From assembly GCA_034401135.1 (NCBI GenBank), contig JAWZSP010000005.1, positions 310,001 to 374,000 on the forward strand: a DNA stretch of 64,000 bases. Direction: 5' to 3'. A program made the translations under genes and the position numbers. Position 1 is the stretch's first letter; each line of letters opens with the position of its first letter. The notes beneath the pieces are model-generated. The model searched no databases and was not told the origin of the DNA. It saw only the letters and a program-made list of their open reading frames with translations. Shown here in pieces: positions 10,480-21,920 of this stretch. Source of the stretch: Volutella citrinella. Lineage: Eukaryota; Ascomycota; Sordariomycetes; Hypocreales; Nectriaceae.

Positions 10480-12143
10480 ATGAATGGCGCACCTCGACCC
10501 AAACTGCGTGGTAAAACTGGCTGTCTGACATGTGCGCGACCATGTACCCCGTCGCTGAAGCATACTAACATTGCTCGGCGGTACTAGGTCGGCGACGGCG
10601 AAAGAAATGCGACGAGACGTTGCCGAGCTGTCTCAACTGCTCGTCACTCAATCGAGAGTGTCTGTGGCCGTCATCCGAGGAACTGACCGATCGCCGATAT
10701 GCGTCACATTCCAAATGGCGATACCGATCAAGAGACCAGTCTGAGTGCACGACGCCGACCGCTGTTGTATCGGACATTGCGCCCTCTCCATCCTCCGCGA
10801 CGCTGCAGAGTGACCCTTCGACACCGTCTCTCGACTCGCCCGAGATGGCAGAGACGCTTGAACTGGAGCTACTACGCCCCATCCCCGAAGCTGCCGTAGC
10901 GAGCGGGATTGTCTCCCATGAGATGGAACTTCACATCTTCCGCCACTTTGTTGACAGCTACTACACACTCCTCATTCTGCCGAGTTCCCATCCAGGCTTC
11001 CACCACGGATGGCTGGCCGACATCAAGCAGCTAGCAATGACACACAAGAGCCTGCACTACTCTGTGCTCGCCTGTGCCGCATCCCACATCTACCAAAAGG
11101 ATGCTTCTACGGAAATGTCGGGCCTCGCGCTGAGGTACTACTCGAATGCACTCCAGGAAGTCTCCAAGGTTCTTGCGACGGACACGGGCTGCGACACAAA
11201 CGACGCGCTGCTCATGTCCGTCATGATGCTCTACATCAACGGGGTGCGTTATAGCCCCGGAAAAACACTCACCCAACGGGGTTTTCTGACGGCAGTGTTC
11301 TAGTTTACGAGCCGCGAGACCAATATCGACGTCCCTCACCACGTACATGCGGCCACACGGATCCTGAGACGCCGCGTTCTGAACCGCTCAGCCGGCTTCG
11401 GTCGCCTCTTTGACAGACTGGCCGTCGAGAGCGTCATGTATCGCATGTTTCTGACGGCTACAGGTCTCTGGTCCGACAGTAGCGGGCTAGACGTCGACTT
11501 TGACTCCTCGTTCTGGGAAGAGGCTGAAGCGCTGCTCGATGGGAACAGCTTCTTCCAAGGGCCTTCGGCCAGCGTGAACAGTCCCGTGCTTGGTGTTCCG
11601 GCGTCGATGTATCGGATATCTCTTCAACTGCGCCAATGCTTTCGCCACGGCTGCTCGCTCGATCGACGGCAGATTGGGCAGCTGCGCCGTGAAGTCATGG
11701 GATGGGAAGCCTTGGTGCTGCGTGACTCGGATACAGAAGCACTTGCTAGCTGTGGGACAGTGACAGAGACACAGCTGTCACCTGAGCAGTACTCAAGAGA
11801 TACGAGTCGCATGTTTGCCCTGGTAGCTTCACTGCTTACAGAACAGGCGGTTCAATCAGACAGGACCCCGGGGCCACCACGGCCTGTGTCGCCCGACACT
11901 TGGCAGATACGGTTGGCCATGCGAATACTGGAGCGGTACCTGGACGACCGGGGCTGGGCCAAGTGGTTTATTTGCACCTGGCCCGTCTACACCCTAGGGC
12001 TCTTCCTAAGTCTGCCAGAAGATCGACGCATAGTGCGTAAGTTGTTTCAGCAAAACTGGAGCATCACCAACTTTGCCCAAGGTTCTTACTTCAGCTCTGA
12101 TCTGGAACGCATATGGAAGCTTCGGGAAGGCTTGGAGAGCTGA
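10480..12143 (+). CDS. Zn2Cys6 transcription factor (Fungal_trans_2 type)
   Basis: Exons 10480-10531, 10588-11243 and 11304-12143 encode 515 residues. The N-terminus reads KTGCLTCRRRRKKCDE then SCLNC and REC, the six-cysteine binuclear zinc cluster (C-x2-C-x6-C, then C-x2-C-x6-C). Intron 1 (GTGCGC donor) splits the codon of the second cysteine; only this donor gives the family spacing of six residues. The remainder is helical with no other domain, matching the small-N-terminal-finger regulators of the Fungal_trans_2 (PF11951) group. It should act in the nucleus. An upstream ATG at 10399 is possible, but the one at 10480 places the finger near the N-terminus as usual. It is likely the local regulator of the permease and amidase to its left. 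Confidence 0.88.
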
Positions 12144-12223
12144 ATCTGGGCAGATATTGCAAGCCCCACCTAATCCATACTCAAACATATAGGCCTCATG
12201 TCCTCACTCGTGCTAAGCGAGAT

Positions 12224-12894
12224 TCACTCCGTCACATTGAACGCTCCCTCGACACAAAAGATCTTCCTTCCGTCCTGAGTCTTTGCCTCTGCCCTGACCT
12301 CCCACAAGCCCTGAGGAACCGCAAACGGGTCAAGGGGCATAGCAGGCGAATTGATCTCGGCGTAGCCCTCGTGGATTGCCGGTGGGCACGAGCGATGCAT
12401 ACCGCGGAACTTTTCTCCAGGGCGACCGGGGACCGGCACCTCGATCACTTGAAACACGTCAATGTCGCAGAGCGGCGAATCGTACAAGGCCCCCCGTATT
12501 GGGTCACCGTCCATGTCAAGGGAACCGGTGATGTTTAGCCACGGGACATTGCCCGTATCGGCGACGAACCTGCCCTTGAGCTGGATGTACTGGTAGAAGC
12601 CGCTGGACGAGGTTCAGTCTAGGAGTAATGGGGGACGAGAGGCAACAGAACAGCTTACAGGCGTGGATTGGTAGGGGAAAAGTTCAGGCGGTCAATTTGA
12701 TAGAGGTCGTTGGAGGGGTCTGAGCAGTGGTATGCGGGCGATTTGCCGGGGACTTTCAGGGCCTCGCGATCCGATGGTGAGGCCATTGGCATCTGTTTGC
12801 TACCCAGGTCATTTGCGACTGGCGACGCTGTGGCCATTTGGCCGATGCTCAGGGCCAAGACGGCGGTGATGCAATATCGGATGGCGGACTTCAT
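12224..12894 (-). CDS. Secreted protein of unknown function, 4 Cys
   Basis: Two exons, 12659-12894 and 12224-12602, with a 56-nt intron, give 204 residues. A signal peptide is clear: MKSAIRYCITAVLALSIG then a small-residue cleavage region near ATAS. The mature part holds four cysteines (contexts YHCSD, PLCDI, RSCPP, IFCVE), which suits two disulfides. I recognise no domain. A TATATA element lies about 70 bp upstream (12965-12970), which supports this start. Small size, secretion and few cysteines make it a candidate effector or wall-associated protein, but nothing in the sequence shows a function. Confidence 0.75.
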
Positions 12895-13354
12895 GATGGA
12901 AGCGTGGGTGGATGTAAGGAGAGAGAATTTAAGAGGGACAATAAAAAGAGAGAGAATGGAGTGGTATATAGAGAAGCGAAGAAGGCGAAGTAGAGCGGTG
13001 TCACGAAACAGATGAGGCGCAGCGCGGCGGAGCACTAGGAGATCGGACGTGGCCATCCTTGTCTATCTGCCATCTCTGAGTGGGTAGGCCCGCTATTTGA
13101 CATATTCTCAATCTCAATAGGCTACTGAATAGGCTACTGACTCTCTTGCTTAGATATAGAAGAGCTTGATGTGTTCCGATTCTGGCTAAGACGTCATACG
13201 CTAGATGAAGCACTTACATGTCACATGCTATAGCAATCACACTCCTCACATAGAAATAGGGCATGGTATATTCATTTCGAGTAGTGTTGCATGCCGCTCG
13301 CTCGACATTCTAATATGCTCCATCAAACCAACCTTGCCAGGCCCGGCCCCAGAT
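12895..13354. promoter_or_regulatory. Upstream region of the 4-Cys secreted protein
   Basis: 460 bp containing a TATATA box at 12965-12970 (minus-strand gene). The rest is AT-rich with nothing else recognised. Confidence 0.45.
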
Positions 13355-14056
13355 CTAGGGCTCGGCTGGTGCCCCGCCCTGGATGGAAACGTAGTCGACA
13401 TTCTGCGACCACGTCGAGTTGAGCCTCCTATGGTTGCCATCGACGCGCGGGCCAATGTAGAAGGTGAGCGGCTGCTTAGGGATGAAATCAGTTTCCTTGT
13501 GGTGAGCCACTTCACGCTCGTCGACCGCGAGCCATACACCTGAGGCGTTGTAGCCGAGTTGGAACCTATGCGGGTTCCCCGTGTACAGGTTCGTCCCGGT
13601 GTCAACGTGTATTTTCGTGCGATTACCTTCGGAGACGGTCTCAAGTATCAGCCACGAGTTGTTTGCCGGCAAACTGTTCGTGTATGAGCCAAGGTAGATC
13701 TGGCTGAAGTCGGAGCCGTCGGGCTTGGACCCAGGTGTGGACCACCAGGCGCCCCAGAAGACTCGCGTGGTGGCGACCTGCGGCGAGAGTGACATGGAGA
13801 AGCGGAACGTGCCCCAGGTAAACTTCTGGTCAGTCAAGGCGATCCTCGACTGCGTCTCGTTGCCGTTGGGCTTGAGCTGGAACTTGGCCTTGCCCTGTTC
13901 CACTGCGGGACATGCGCCCTCACATCTCCAGCGCGTCTCGTTGAGATTGTCAAAGGGGTCCTCGAGCCCATAGTCCTCCTTGGTGATGGCGAAGGCGGGC
14001 TGCACGGCTGTGGCAGCCACGGCCAGCGCGGCTACGAGGGAGTTGATGTTGACCAT
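13355..14056 (-). CDS. Secreted protein, possible concanavalin A-like fold
   Basis: Intronless, 233 residues from the ATG at 14056. A longer frame reaches 14158, but a CTTTATA (TATAAAG) box at 14138-14144 lies about 82 bp upstream of this ATG and would fall inside the longer version. The signal peptide is MVNINSLVAALAVAATAVQPAFA. The mature part has alternating strand-like blocks (FTWGTFRFSMSLS, VFWGAWWSTPG, FSQIYLGSY, GVWLAVDE, PLTFYIGPR) typical of a jelly-roll lectin or glucanase. The ExDxxE catalytic motif of GH16 is absent, so it may bind rather than cut glycans. About four N-glycosylation sequons are present. It lies next to another secreted protein on the same strand. Function unknown. 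Confidence 0.72.
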   Translation of the reverse strand: MVNINSLVAALAVAATAVQPAFAITKEDYGLEDPFDNLNETRWRCEGACPAVEQGKAKFQLKPNGNETQSRIALTDQKFTWGTFRFSMSLSPQVATTRVFWGAWWSTPGSKPDGSDFSQIYLGSYTNSLPANNSWLILETVSEGNRTKIHVDTGTNLYTGNPHRFQLGYNASGVWLAVDEREVAHHKETDFIPKQPLTFYIGPRVDGNHRRLNSTWSQNVDYVSIQGGAPAEP

Positions 14057-14694
14057 GGTGATGTGCTGTGCTTTATCGAGAGAGTTGATGGGATATGGGC
14101 TTCGGACGAGAAGATGACATGAGATGTGAGCTCTCATCTTTATAGCACGGCAATCCATTCACATACAGATAAATCATACATGTCAAGGCCTCTTTATTAC
14201 GGGAATCCATTCATACAAGGATATGCGCAAAAAGGCCGTCTTCTTTGTCTCATGCACCACCCCTTGGCCTCCATTGTTCCACTGTCGACTTATACCGGCA
14301 TACCTGGTTCGCACAGCATCTCTGAGTGGCCGGTGCAGGCGAAGACAAAGTAAGGGAAGCAATCAGATGTGGGGTCGCGATATGGATGGCACAAGGCTGA
14401 GGTGCTCTACGTTTATGTCTTTGCCCGCTGCCCGGCCCTGGCTGCAACGGATCGATCGCCTCACGGGGCATGGGTTGGGCCAGCCGTTTTCACAGATTCG
14501 GAGCATGGACACCTGCACAGACGGAGCCACTCTATCACCTCGTGTCCTCGACGTCGCCAATTTCGGGCTTGCGACTCGCCCCTGCTTGACCCCACGCATC
14601 ATTGTCAAGCGTTACTGGATAAGGAGATATGCATTGTAACTCGTTGGTCTAGCATCTATCTTGTTCATCGTAAAACATCCATTCCCCTGCAAGC
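14057..14694. other. Intergenic region
   Basis: About 640 bp. Holds the TATA box noted for the secreted jelly-roll candidate (14138-14144) and the 3' end of the SAF-domain gene. No further gene seen. Confidence 0.5.
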
Positions 14695-16153
14695 TTAGTG
14701 AGTGCCATTCACACCATTGGTCCCATTGACCTTTCGCCCCTCAAACTCCATCTTGAACAACGCCTCCATTTCCTTTCTCACCGCCACCGCCTGCGCCGAG
14801 GCCGTGTACTCAATGTCCTGCCAGCTCAGCCGCTGGTCCTTCTTGACCGCCCGCTTCAGAACGAAGCCGTGCGCAAGCCCGATGGGCAGGCCCTCAATGG
14901 CCATGGAATCCTCGGCTGGCATCAGCTTGCCGTAGACAGTGAAGCCGCCCTCGCCGTCGAGCTTCTCTCCCACGTGGAGGTCGCGCTTGGCGGTTGCTAC
15001 GACGTCGCCCGCCCACGTCTTAGTCTGGCCCGTGGGCTCGCCTCGGCACATGATGGTGGCGATGGAGACGCCCAGCTCGAGGCCGATCAGGTGGTAGGGC
15101 TTGTATTGCGCAGCGTACCATCCGCTGGGGTCTGTCTTGAGGCCGTATTGCTTGAAGCATTCTCGCTGGTATTCTCCGGGGGCTGGAGGAAAGGTCAGTG
15201 AACATCATCTTCACGTGGGAAACCAGAAGCTACTTACCCTTGATCACCACGTAGACACCCCATCGCAGGTGGTTAAATGTCCATCGGCCGTCGGGTTCCA
15301 TGCAAGAGACAACCTCAACCGTACCATTCTTCTCACACAGCCCACCTTCGCTCTCGGGCTTCAACACCGTGGGCAAGTCCCACACGCCGCAAGGAGGGAA
15401 CTTCAGACCATTGCTGGGAGGGCTCAAGTCACATCCATTGGCAACGGCCGCCATCTCTAATGCTGACTTGGTCCCATCCAGAAACGAGTTAAACATTTGC
15501 GGGTTAAAGTCACCGCCCGCCAGCTGCTCCTCGGTGAATCCGTAATAGTTCCACACCGTGTCGGGCGTCGAATAGTGGTACTCGGGTAGATGCTTGGTGC
15601 CCTTGCCTGCGCAGACGACGTCGAAGCCGGCGGTGCGCGCCCAGTCCACCATCTCAGCGATGAGAGCCGGTTGGTCGCCGTAGGCCATAGAGTAGATGAT
15701 GCCGGCTTCACGGGCCTTCCGGGCGAGCAGCGGCCCGGCCAACACATCGGCCTCGACATTGATCATGACGATGTGCTTCTTGTGCTCGCAGCATAGCAGG
15801 GCGTGCCGGATGCCAGCGGCCGGGTTGCCCGTGACCTCGAGGATGACATCGATCTCAGGCGTCGCAATGAGGGCCGCCGAGTCGGTAGTGATGGCCGTCT
15901 TTCCGGCGGCGACGCCCTCGGACACGGAGAGTGTACAGGTGGCGTCGTACTTGTCCTCTGGGAAGCCGGTGCGCTTGAGAGAGGCCAATGCGCGGTCCTT
16001 GGAGAGGTCTGCGATGCCGGCGAGGCGCAGGCCGGTTGTGCGGTGCGACTGCGAGATGAACATAGAACCAAACTTGCCGGCGCCGATGATGCCGACCTGG
16101 ATGGGCTTGCCGGCTGCTTCGAGCTCAGCGAGCTTTGTGGAGAGGCTGGTCAT
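14695..16153 (-). CDS. SAF-domain NAD(P)-dependent oxidoreductase (DRL-like)
   Basis: Exons 15238-16153 and 14695-15182, 55-nt intron, 467 residues. The N-terminal half is a Rossmann domain with IGAGKFG at residues 24-29, followed by VILEVTGNPAAG and HIVMINVEADVLAG, which resembles homoserine dehydrogenase. The C-terminal part (HVGEKLDGEGGFTVYGKL onward) looks like a SAF domain. This Rossmann-plus-SAF layout is that of the oxidoreductase DRL group, named after a Brucella enzyme able to replace DXR in the MEP isoprenoid pathway; fungi do not use that pathway, so the fungal role must differ. The family assignment is from memory of domain order. It faces a Dal5-type permease across 766 bp, with a Zn2Cys6 regulator beyond, suggesting catabolism of an imported acid. 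An ATG at 16171 would add six residues. Confidence 0.85.
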
Positions 16154-16919
16154 GATGAGGAAGTAATTCAAGGGAAGCTAGAAAGGGTGTAAGGGTGAAA
16201 TGTGCTTTAAGAAGACTGGTGCACGGGAAGGACAGAGAAATTGCTGAGATTGAAGCCCCCGTCAACGTCCCAACGACTCCCTTTTGAATCCGTAATTTGC
16301 ATCAGCACAGATGCATTCAGACCCATTGATTCTCCTCGTGAATATGCATCGCGACCCCCCGGCCCGCCCATAGCCACAATGCCTGCTTGGCAGCCCACCG
16401 GGATATTGCCCGATTTCCCGGTATCATGCGACACATGCAACTTTGGCCGGCATCCCTCAGCCAACCCAAACTGCAATAGCTTGCCCGAATCGCGTCGCAT
16501 GGTCCCCGACCCACATGAACGCTAAAATTGGGCCTTGTGACCCTAGGCAACGTCCAGTTGTGCCCATCGGGAAATCGGACTTGGCCTGGTGGGCGGAGTT
16601 GGGTCCGGCTGGCGTTGGCACTAATCCAAACCCCTCCCCTGGAGAGCTAGCGGTGGGGACCGGGGTAGTTCCTGGGGAATCTGGGGAAGGGGATGAGCAT
16701 TGCTGGCCTTGCTCATTGTCCCGGAGTTCGAGCCTTGCTCAGCTTGTCCATGTCCATGCCAAGGCGATATTGCGGACTGGGTATAAGAGGATACTCCCCA
16801 GCTGACAGATAGAGACAGCCGCACCCTACAATTATTTCGACACTCATCGTCCAACAACTCTCCCATCCATTGGAAAAACCCCCCATTTTCCCACATCCCT
16901 CACATCCCCCAAGATCACC
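16154..16919. promoter_or_regulatory. Divergent promoter, SAF oxidoreductase / Dal5-like permease
   Basis: 766 bp between two divergent starts. A TATAAG element at 16782-16787 lies about 135 bp before the permease ATG. Shared control of the two genes is inferred from the arrangement. Confidence 0.55.
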
Positions 16920-18611
16920 ATGGCCAAGGACCAGGCGTCTGGCTCAGAAGCCGTCAGCCTCGACTATGCTGCCATTGTGGCCTCTTGGTCTCCGGAGGAA
17001 CGCCGCGAGCGAGAGAGAAAGTTTCTCAAAAAGATTGACATTCGGCTGATCCCGATTCTCGTATGTGATGACACACCCAATCAACATGGCTCCAGCAAGA
17101 CTGATGTTCGTTGCCTGCAGATCGTCATGTACATCATGAACTACATCGATCGTAACGCCGTCCCCCACGCGCGAGTTCAGGGCCTCGAGGCCGACCTGGG
17201 CCTGAAGGGAGTCGAATACAACATTGTGTTAAGTGTCACCTTTATCGGATACATCCTGATGCAAGGTAGCTAAGGCTGGGAGTTCGTATAATGGCGGCGG
17301 GGCTGACGTGAAGCAAAGTTCCTAGCAATATGGTACTGAACAGGTTCCGACCCAGTTGGTATTTGGCAACATGCATGGTCGCCTGGGGAATCGTCAGCGG
17401 CTGCACAGCAGCTGTCCACGGTTTTGGCGGTCTCGCGGCATGTCGTTTCTTCCTTGGAGTGACCGAGGTGAGTAGCAACGCCCAAACCGACGCTGCGGAC
17501 ATGGAGTGCTAACAGGCGCTCCCTCTACTAGGCACCGTTCTTCGTTGGCGTTGCATTCCTGTTCAGTGCGTGGTACACTCGAAAGGAGTTGGGTCTTCGC
17601 CTAGGCATTTTCTTCTGTGCGGCCATGCTCTCAGGAGCCTTTGGTGGCCTGTTCGCTGCCGGCATCGCCGCTGCCTTCAAGAACAATCGAATCGAGACCT
17701 GGCGCTGGTTGTTCCTCATTGAGGGCATCGCCACCGTCGTTTTTGCTGTCGTTACCGGCCTGGTCATTCCCGACTGGCCCGCCACGACAAAGTGGCTGTC
17801 CGAGGAGGAAAAGGCTCTGGGCGTGATGCGCATCGTCGAGGATGCAGGCGAGGAAGAGGAGGAGATTTCAACCAAGGCCGCATTCACAATGGCGGCCAAG
17901 GACTACCGTGTCTGGCTTTGCATCCTTGGACAGATGTGCATGCAGGCTGTGGCATCCCTGACAAACTTTTTGCCCACTTTGGTCAAGAGCTTCGGCTACT
18001 CGACGATCCACACGCTTCTCCTTACGGCGCCACCGTACTTGTTCACAGCCGTCTTCTGTTTGTTCAACACATGGTACTCTGACCGCACGAGCAAGCGGTC
18101 GCCGCACATTATTTACCCAAGCATCGTGGCCATGGCGGGCATCATCATCACAATGGCCACTACTCATACCGGCGCGCGGTACTTTGCCCTTTTCCTGATG
18201 CTCCCGGGAACATATGGATGCTTCCAGATTTCGAATGCGTGGATGGCTAACATCGGCGCGCGGCCGCGTGAGAAGCGAGCCATCAGCTTGGCAATGAACA
18301 ACTCTATCGGCAACCTGGCCCTGGTGTGGACGCCGTACCTGTATCCCGCCAGCGATGGGCCCCGATACATGACGGCCTGGTCTGTCAACCTCGCCTTAAC
18401 CGCGGTGACCATTGCCAGTTCTATTGCTCTTACTCTCTGTTTGAGGAGGGACAACAAGAAGATGGATGAGATGGAGGCTACGCTTTCGGTAGAGGAGGGC
18501 GTCTCGGACAAGAATCCAGCTGAACACGTAGAGAAGCATGGAGAGCATCCCACAGTTGGGCGAGCTTTGGGAGGTGTCAATGCTGGGGGCAAGGCCAGAT
18601 ATGACGTTTAG
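16920..18611 (+). CDS. MFS anion:cation symporter, allantoate permease (Dal5) type
   Basis: Exons 16920-17060, 17121-17265, 17319-17467 and 17532-18611, giving 504 residues. Diagnostic features are the pre-helix SPEERRERERKFLKKIDIRL segment, MNYIDRNAV in the first helices, the VPSNMVLNR loop and WRWLFLIEGI in the centre, all standard in the fungal Dal5/Tna1/vitamin symporter family. Such permeases import small carboxylates (allantoate, nicotinate, pantothenate, tartrate-like acids) with protons at the plasma membrane. Twelve helices are expected; the C-terminal tail is hydrophilic. It is divergent from a SAF-domain oxidoreductase and followed by a Zn2Cys6 gene on the same strand. The substrate is probably the oxidoreductase substrate or a precursor. 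Confidence 0.9.
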
Positions 18612-19063
18612 ATGCAGCCCACATATCTTTTACTGTGCAGGCTTTCATCGCAAGAAGAATTTGGTGGATGGGTAGGAGAAGTGTGATTAATATACTGTGT
18701 TTCCTACTTCGCCTTTACATCCATCTAACCCTTCCCCAGTATGTGCTTCCTAGGTGATTCAGGGGAACGGGTTGAAGTCTAAATCCCAATAGATACAAGA
18801 ATATCTTATCCATTTCATGGTAAGAGTTATCTCGAGCCCAGCTGCAGACGACAATCAGCTGATTCTGAGCCGACCACGGAAATTGGCGTTGATGGAGGAC
18901 TTGCCCGAGTCATTGGATGCGCTAGAACTAAAATGTGACGGCGCATCCAATTTCCCCACTTTCCCCGCCTTTCCTCCATCCTTGGCCAGGGTACAAAAGC
19001 AGGGCATTTCCCGATTTCCCGGTGCCGGCGTCAGCAGCGCAAAACTTCCTTCAGCGTTGTTGC
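18612..19063. other. Intergenic, permease 3' end to regulator start
   Basis: 450 bp; should contain the permease polyadenylation region and the regulator promoter. Nothing else recognised. Confidence 0.5.
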
Positions 19064-21434
19064 ATGAGCATGGATTCTGCCGACGTGTCTCGCGTGAACG
19101 AGGAGGTGCCAAAAACAGCGACATCACCAAAGTCGTCTGAGCTGGTTGAAAACAATGGCAAGGTGAAGATCAAAGGATTGCGGTCGGGCAAGGTTGTTGA
19201 GGGACAAGATGGGTCTGGAGGGCCGGGGCGAAAGTCCAAGGCGTGTAAGGTGTTGACCATGGGACTTGCGGGAAAAGCGAATCTAACTATCTTCGCAGGC
19301 AACGAGTGCAGAAAGCTGAAGATGAAATGTGAAGTTTTTCCAGGAGACCGGACATGTCGCCATTGTCTTAGACGCAAGGTAGAATGTCTCTTCAAACCAT
19401 TCGGCGGTGGCTCTGGGAATGGGGACGAAGTGCATTCTGTTTCCATCGAAAGATATGAGTACGTCTCTTTAGCGCGCGCTCAGTCTACTAAATGCACTAA
19501 TCAACAGGGTGTAGGCAGAAAATCGACAACATGAGGCTTGAAATCCAGTTGATGCGCCAGAGTCTGGATACGGTCCTTGCCGACAGACGACCACAGCAAA
19601 TCCCAGAAGCCAATTGCCTCCCGGCTCCGAACATACCCACTACCACTCCTGGAAGCACGACCAGCCCCGCTGGGCTGTCGTCACGAGAAGACAATACGCA
19701 AATGGCCATGACTAGAGAGAACTCGCTTGAACCTGCGCCGAATGGTGACCAAGGCAACAGCTCAGTAACGGTCGAGGAGCCCATGAACAGCTTATACGAG
19801 GTGACGCGACTCCGAAACATCAGGAGTAACCGCGCCAAGACTGCACGCCCGCTACCAGGAAGCCAAGGAGAGTTGAATGACTTTATATCGAGGGGCGTCA
19901 TCTCCGAGCATGAAGCCGAGGAGCTCTACAACACGTGAGTGGGCCAGGATAACTATAAGCAAGGCCATGCTAACACAAGGGGTGAAGATTCCAAATGTCA
20001 TTAAATCATTACCTCTGGGTCGGTCTAGAGCAGACTCACAGCTCATTCCAGTCGGTGAGAAAGTCCTCTGAGCTACTAACTGCAACCATTCTCGCCGTCA
20101 CCGCGCTACATATCCCAACTAGCGCTGAGACGTTCGACAAGTCATACAAGGAGTTTCTGACGTTGATATCCTCGTCCATGTTCTCGCGATACCACAACAT
20201 TGACGACGTGCGCGGCCTCTGTATCGCCGCATTCTGGCTGTCGGATGTTTCGTGGAAACTCTCGGGCCACGCGATCCGCATCGCGACGGAATTGAACATT
20301 CACCAGTCCTTTTCGAAAGCCCTCGAGGGCGATTTAGAGCACTTCCTTCGAGCGCGCTTGTGGTACATGCTGTATGTGTGCGACCATCACTTTAGCATTG
20401 CCTACAGTCGGCCGCCGATGATTGCCGAGTCAACTCAAATCAGGGAACATGAGCTGTTCCTTTCATCACCATTTGCAGGGCCGATAGATGCGAGGATTCT
20501 TTCGCAAGTGGCCTTGATGCAGATCCTCACCCGAGTTTACGAGCGCTTTGCTGTGAGACGACTTCCGGATCCACAGACCATTCGCTACGGGACCAGTTCC
20601 AGCAGCGCGTCCAACGATTCCTCGGCCGACATGCTAGAGGAAGAAGACTTCGTAGACCTGCGAAATTTCAACCTCGAAATAGAACAGTGGCGCATGCGGT
20701 GGTACGCGCGCCAGCAGAGCAACCGCTTCATCGGCACGTTTCCGCCCAAGGGTATCATCCTGTACAGCTACTTTGCCAAGCTGCAGCTCAATATCCTGGC
20801 CGTGCGGGGCGTGAGCCTCAACTCTGGACGGCTCTCGACGGAGAGGAAGGAGTTTGCAAACATGGCCATCTCAGCAGCCGCGAGCATTCTGACGTTTGTG
20901 CTCGAGGAAGAAGACATGCGACGGGCACTGGTTGGCACGCCGCTGTACGTGCACACCATGATCGCCTTTGCGTCTGTTTTCCTGATGAAGGTCGCGACCA
21001 AGTGGAACCGAATTATGGGGTTCAATATCGAACACAGCTACTTGAACGTGTCGCATTTGCTGGACAAGATGATTATCCTTCTCAAGAGCTCCGTCACGTC
21101 GGATCGGCACGTGCTCTACCACATTGCGAACGGGCTGGAAAAGATGCTGGCCAAGATGACGTCGGAGAAGGAGGGAGAAGAGCAAGGCCGGCCGTTGCAT
21201 ATTCCCCAGGCGGAGCAGACGGGATATGCAATGCCCGCAGCGGGGATTGGGTATGAGCACCCGCCGGCGCAGCTTCAGGCTTCGGGGTGGGATGCATTTG
21301 CGCAGGAGGCGCATAGCCAGGAGCTTTTTGCTGACGGGTCGACGTTTATGAATGACAGTTTGCTGTATGAGGCGTTTGGGGCAGCGGAGGAGTCGAGTGA
21401 TGTGTATAGTTTCTTGACAAGCCACTTTTCCTAG
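19064..21434 (+). CDS. Zn2Cys6 transcription factor with Fungal_trans domain
   Basis: Exons 19064-19244, 19299-19458, 19515-19934 and 19988-21434 give 735 residues. The finger is KACNECRKLKMKCE, then TCRHC and VEC: C-x2-C-x6-C-x8-C-x2-C-x6-C, all six ligands present. Residues after it (IERYEQKIDNMRLEIQ) form a short coiled coil of the usual dimerisation type. The long final exon (FDKSYKEFL, DVRGLCIAAFWLSDVSW, ARLWYMLYVCDHHFS) is the fungal-specific regulator middle-homology domain, with a general likeness to PrtT-type regulators. Intron 1 lies inside the finger, splits the first Cys codon, is 54 nt long and has no in-frame stop, so retention would insert 18 residues between Cys1 and Cys2. Likely regulator of the permease and oxidoreductase to its left. 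Confidence 0.9.
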
Positions 21435-21920
21435 CGATCGAACGAGGGAATGAATTTCACAAGAAAGCGCTCACGAGTTGGACTACAAGAAATATAAGCA
21501 AGTGAAATAACCAAGGGCTATTAGTAATAACATCTCTACTTGATCGCCGTTGAGTTATACCATCTCATTGATCGTCCTCGGCAGACCAACCTGACTCCCG
21601 CCCCACTGCCAGACCCCACGCATCAGTGCCAAGGGATCGCCAAGCACGGAGTCTAAAGCAGACTTGTGGGATAGACGCATTCCTCAGCTGCTGAATATAA
21701 AGCCATGCAGTCATAGATTGTCATAGACCGGCGGGACGAGAGCCTGGCACGTTCAATTGCACTGGGCTGCATAATTCTCACGGCACACTGAGCACAGCAG
21801 AGAGCAGGCTCGATGAACTTTTGGTCAACTATATTCGCTACATTGTACATATTTCCATGTCGCGTTTGTTTGTCAAATCATTTCCCGCCTTTCCTGCTTC
21901 TACCCACCGCCCTATCCACA
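21435..21920. other. Intergenic, convergent 3' ends
   Basis: About 490 bp between two convergent stops. AT-rich near 21480-21540. No gene seen. Confidence 0.5.
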
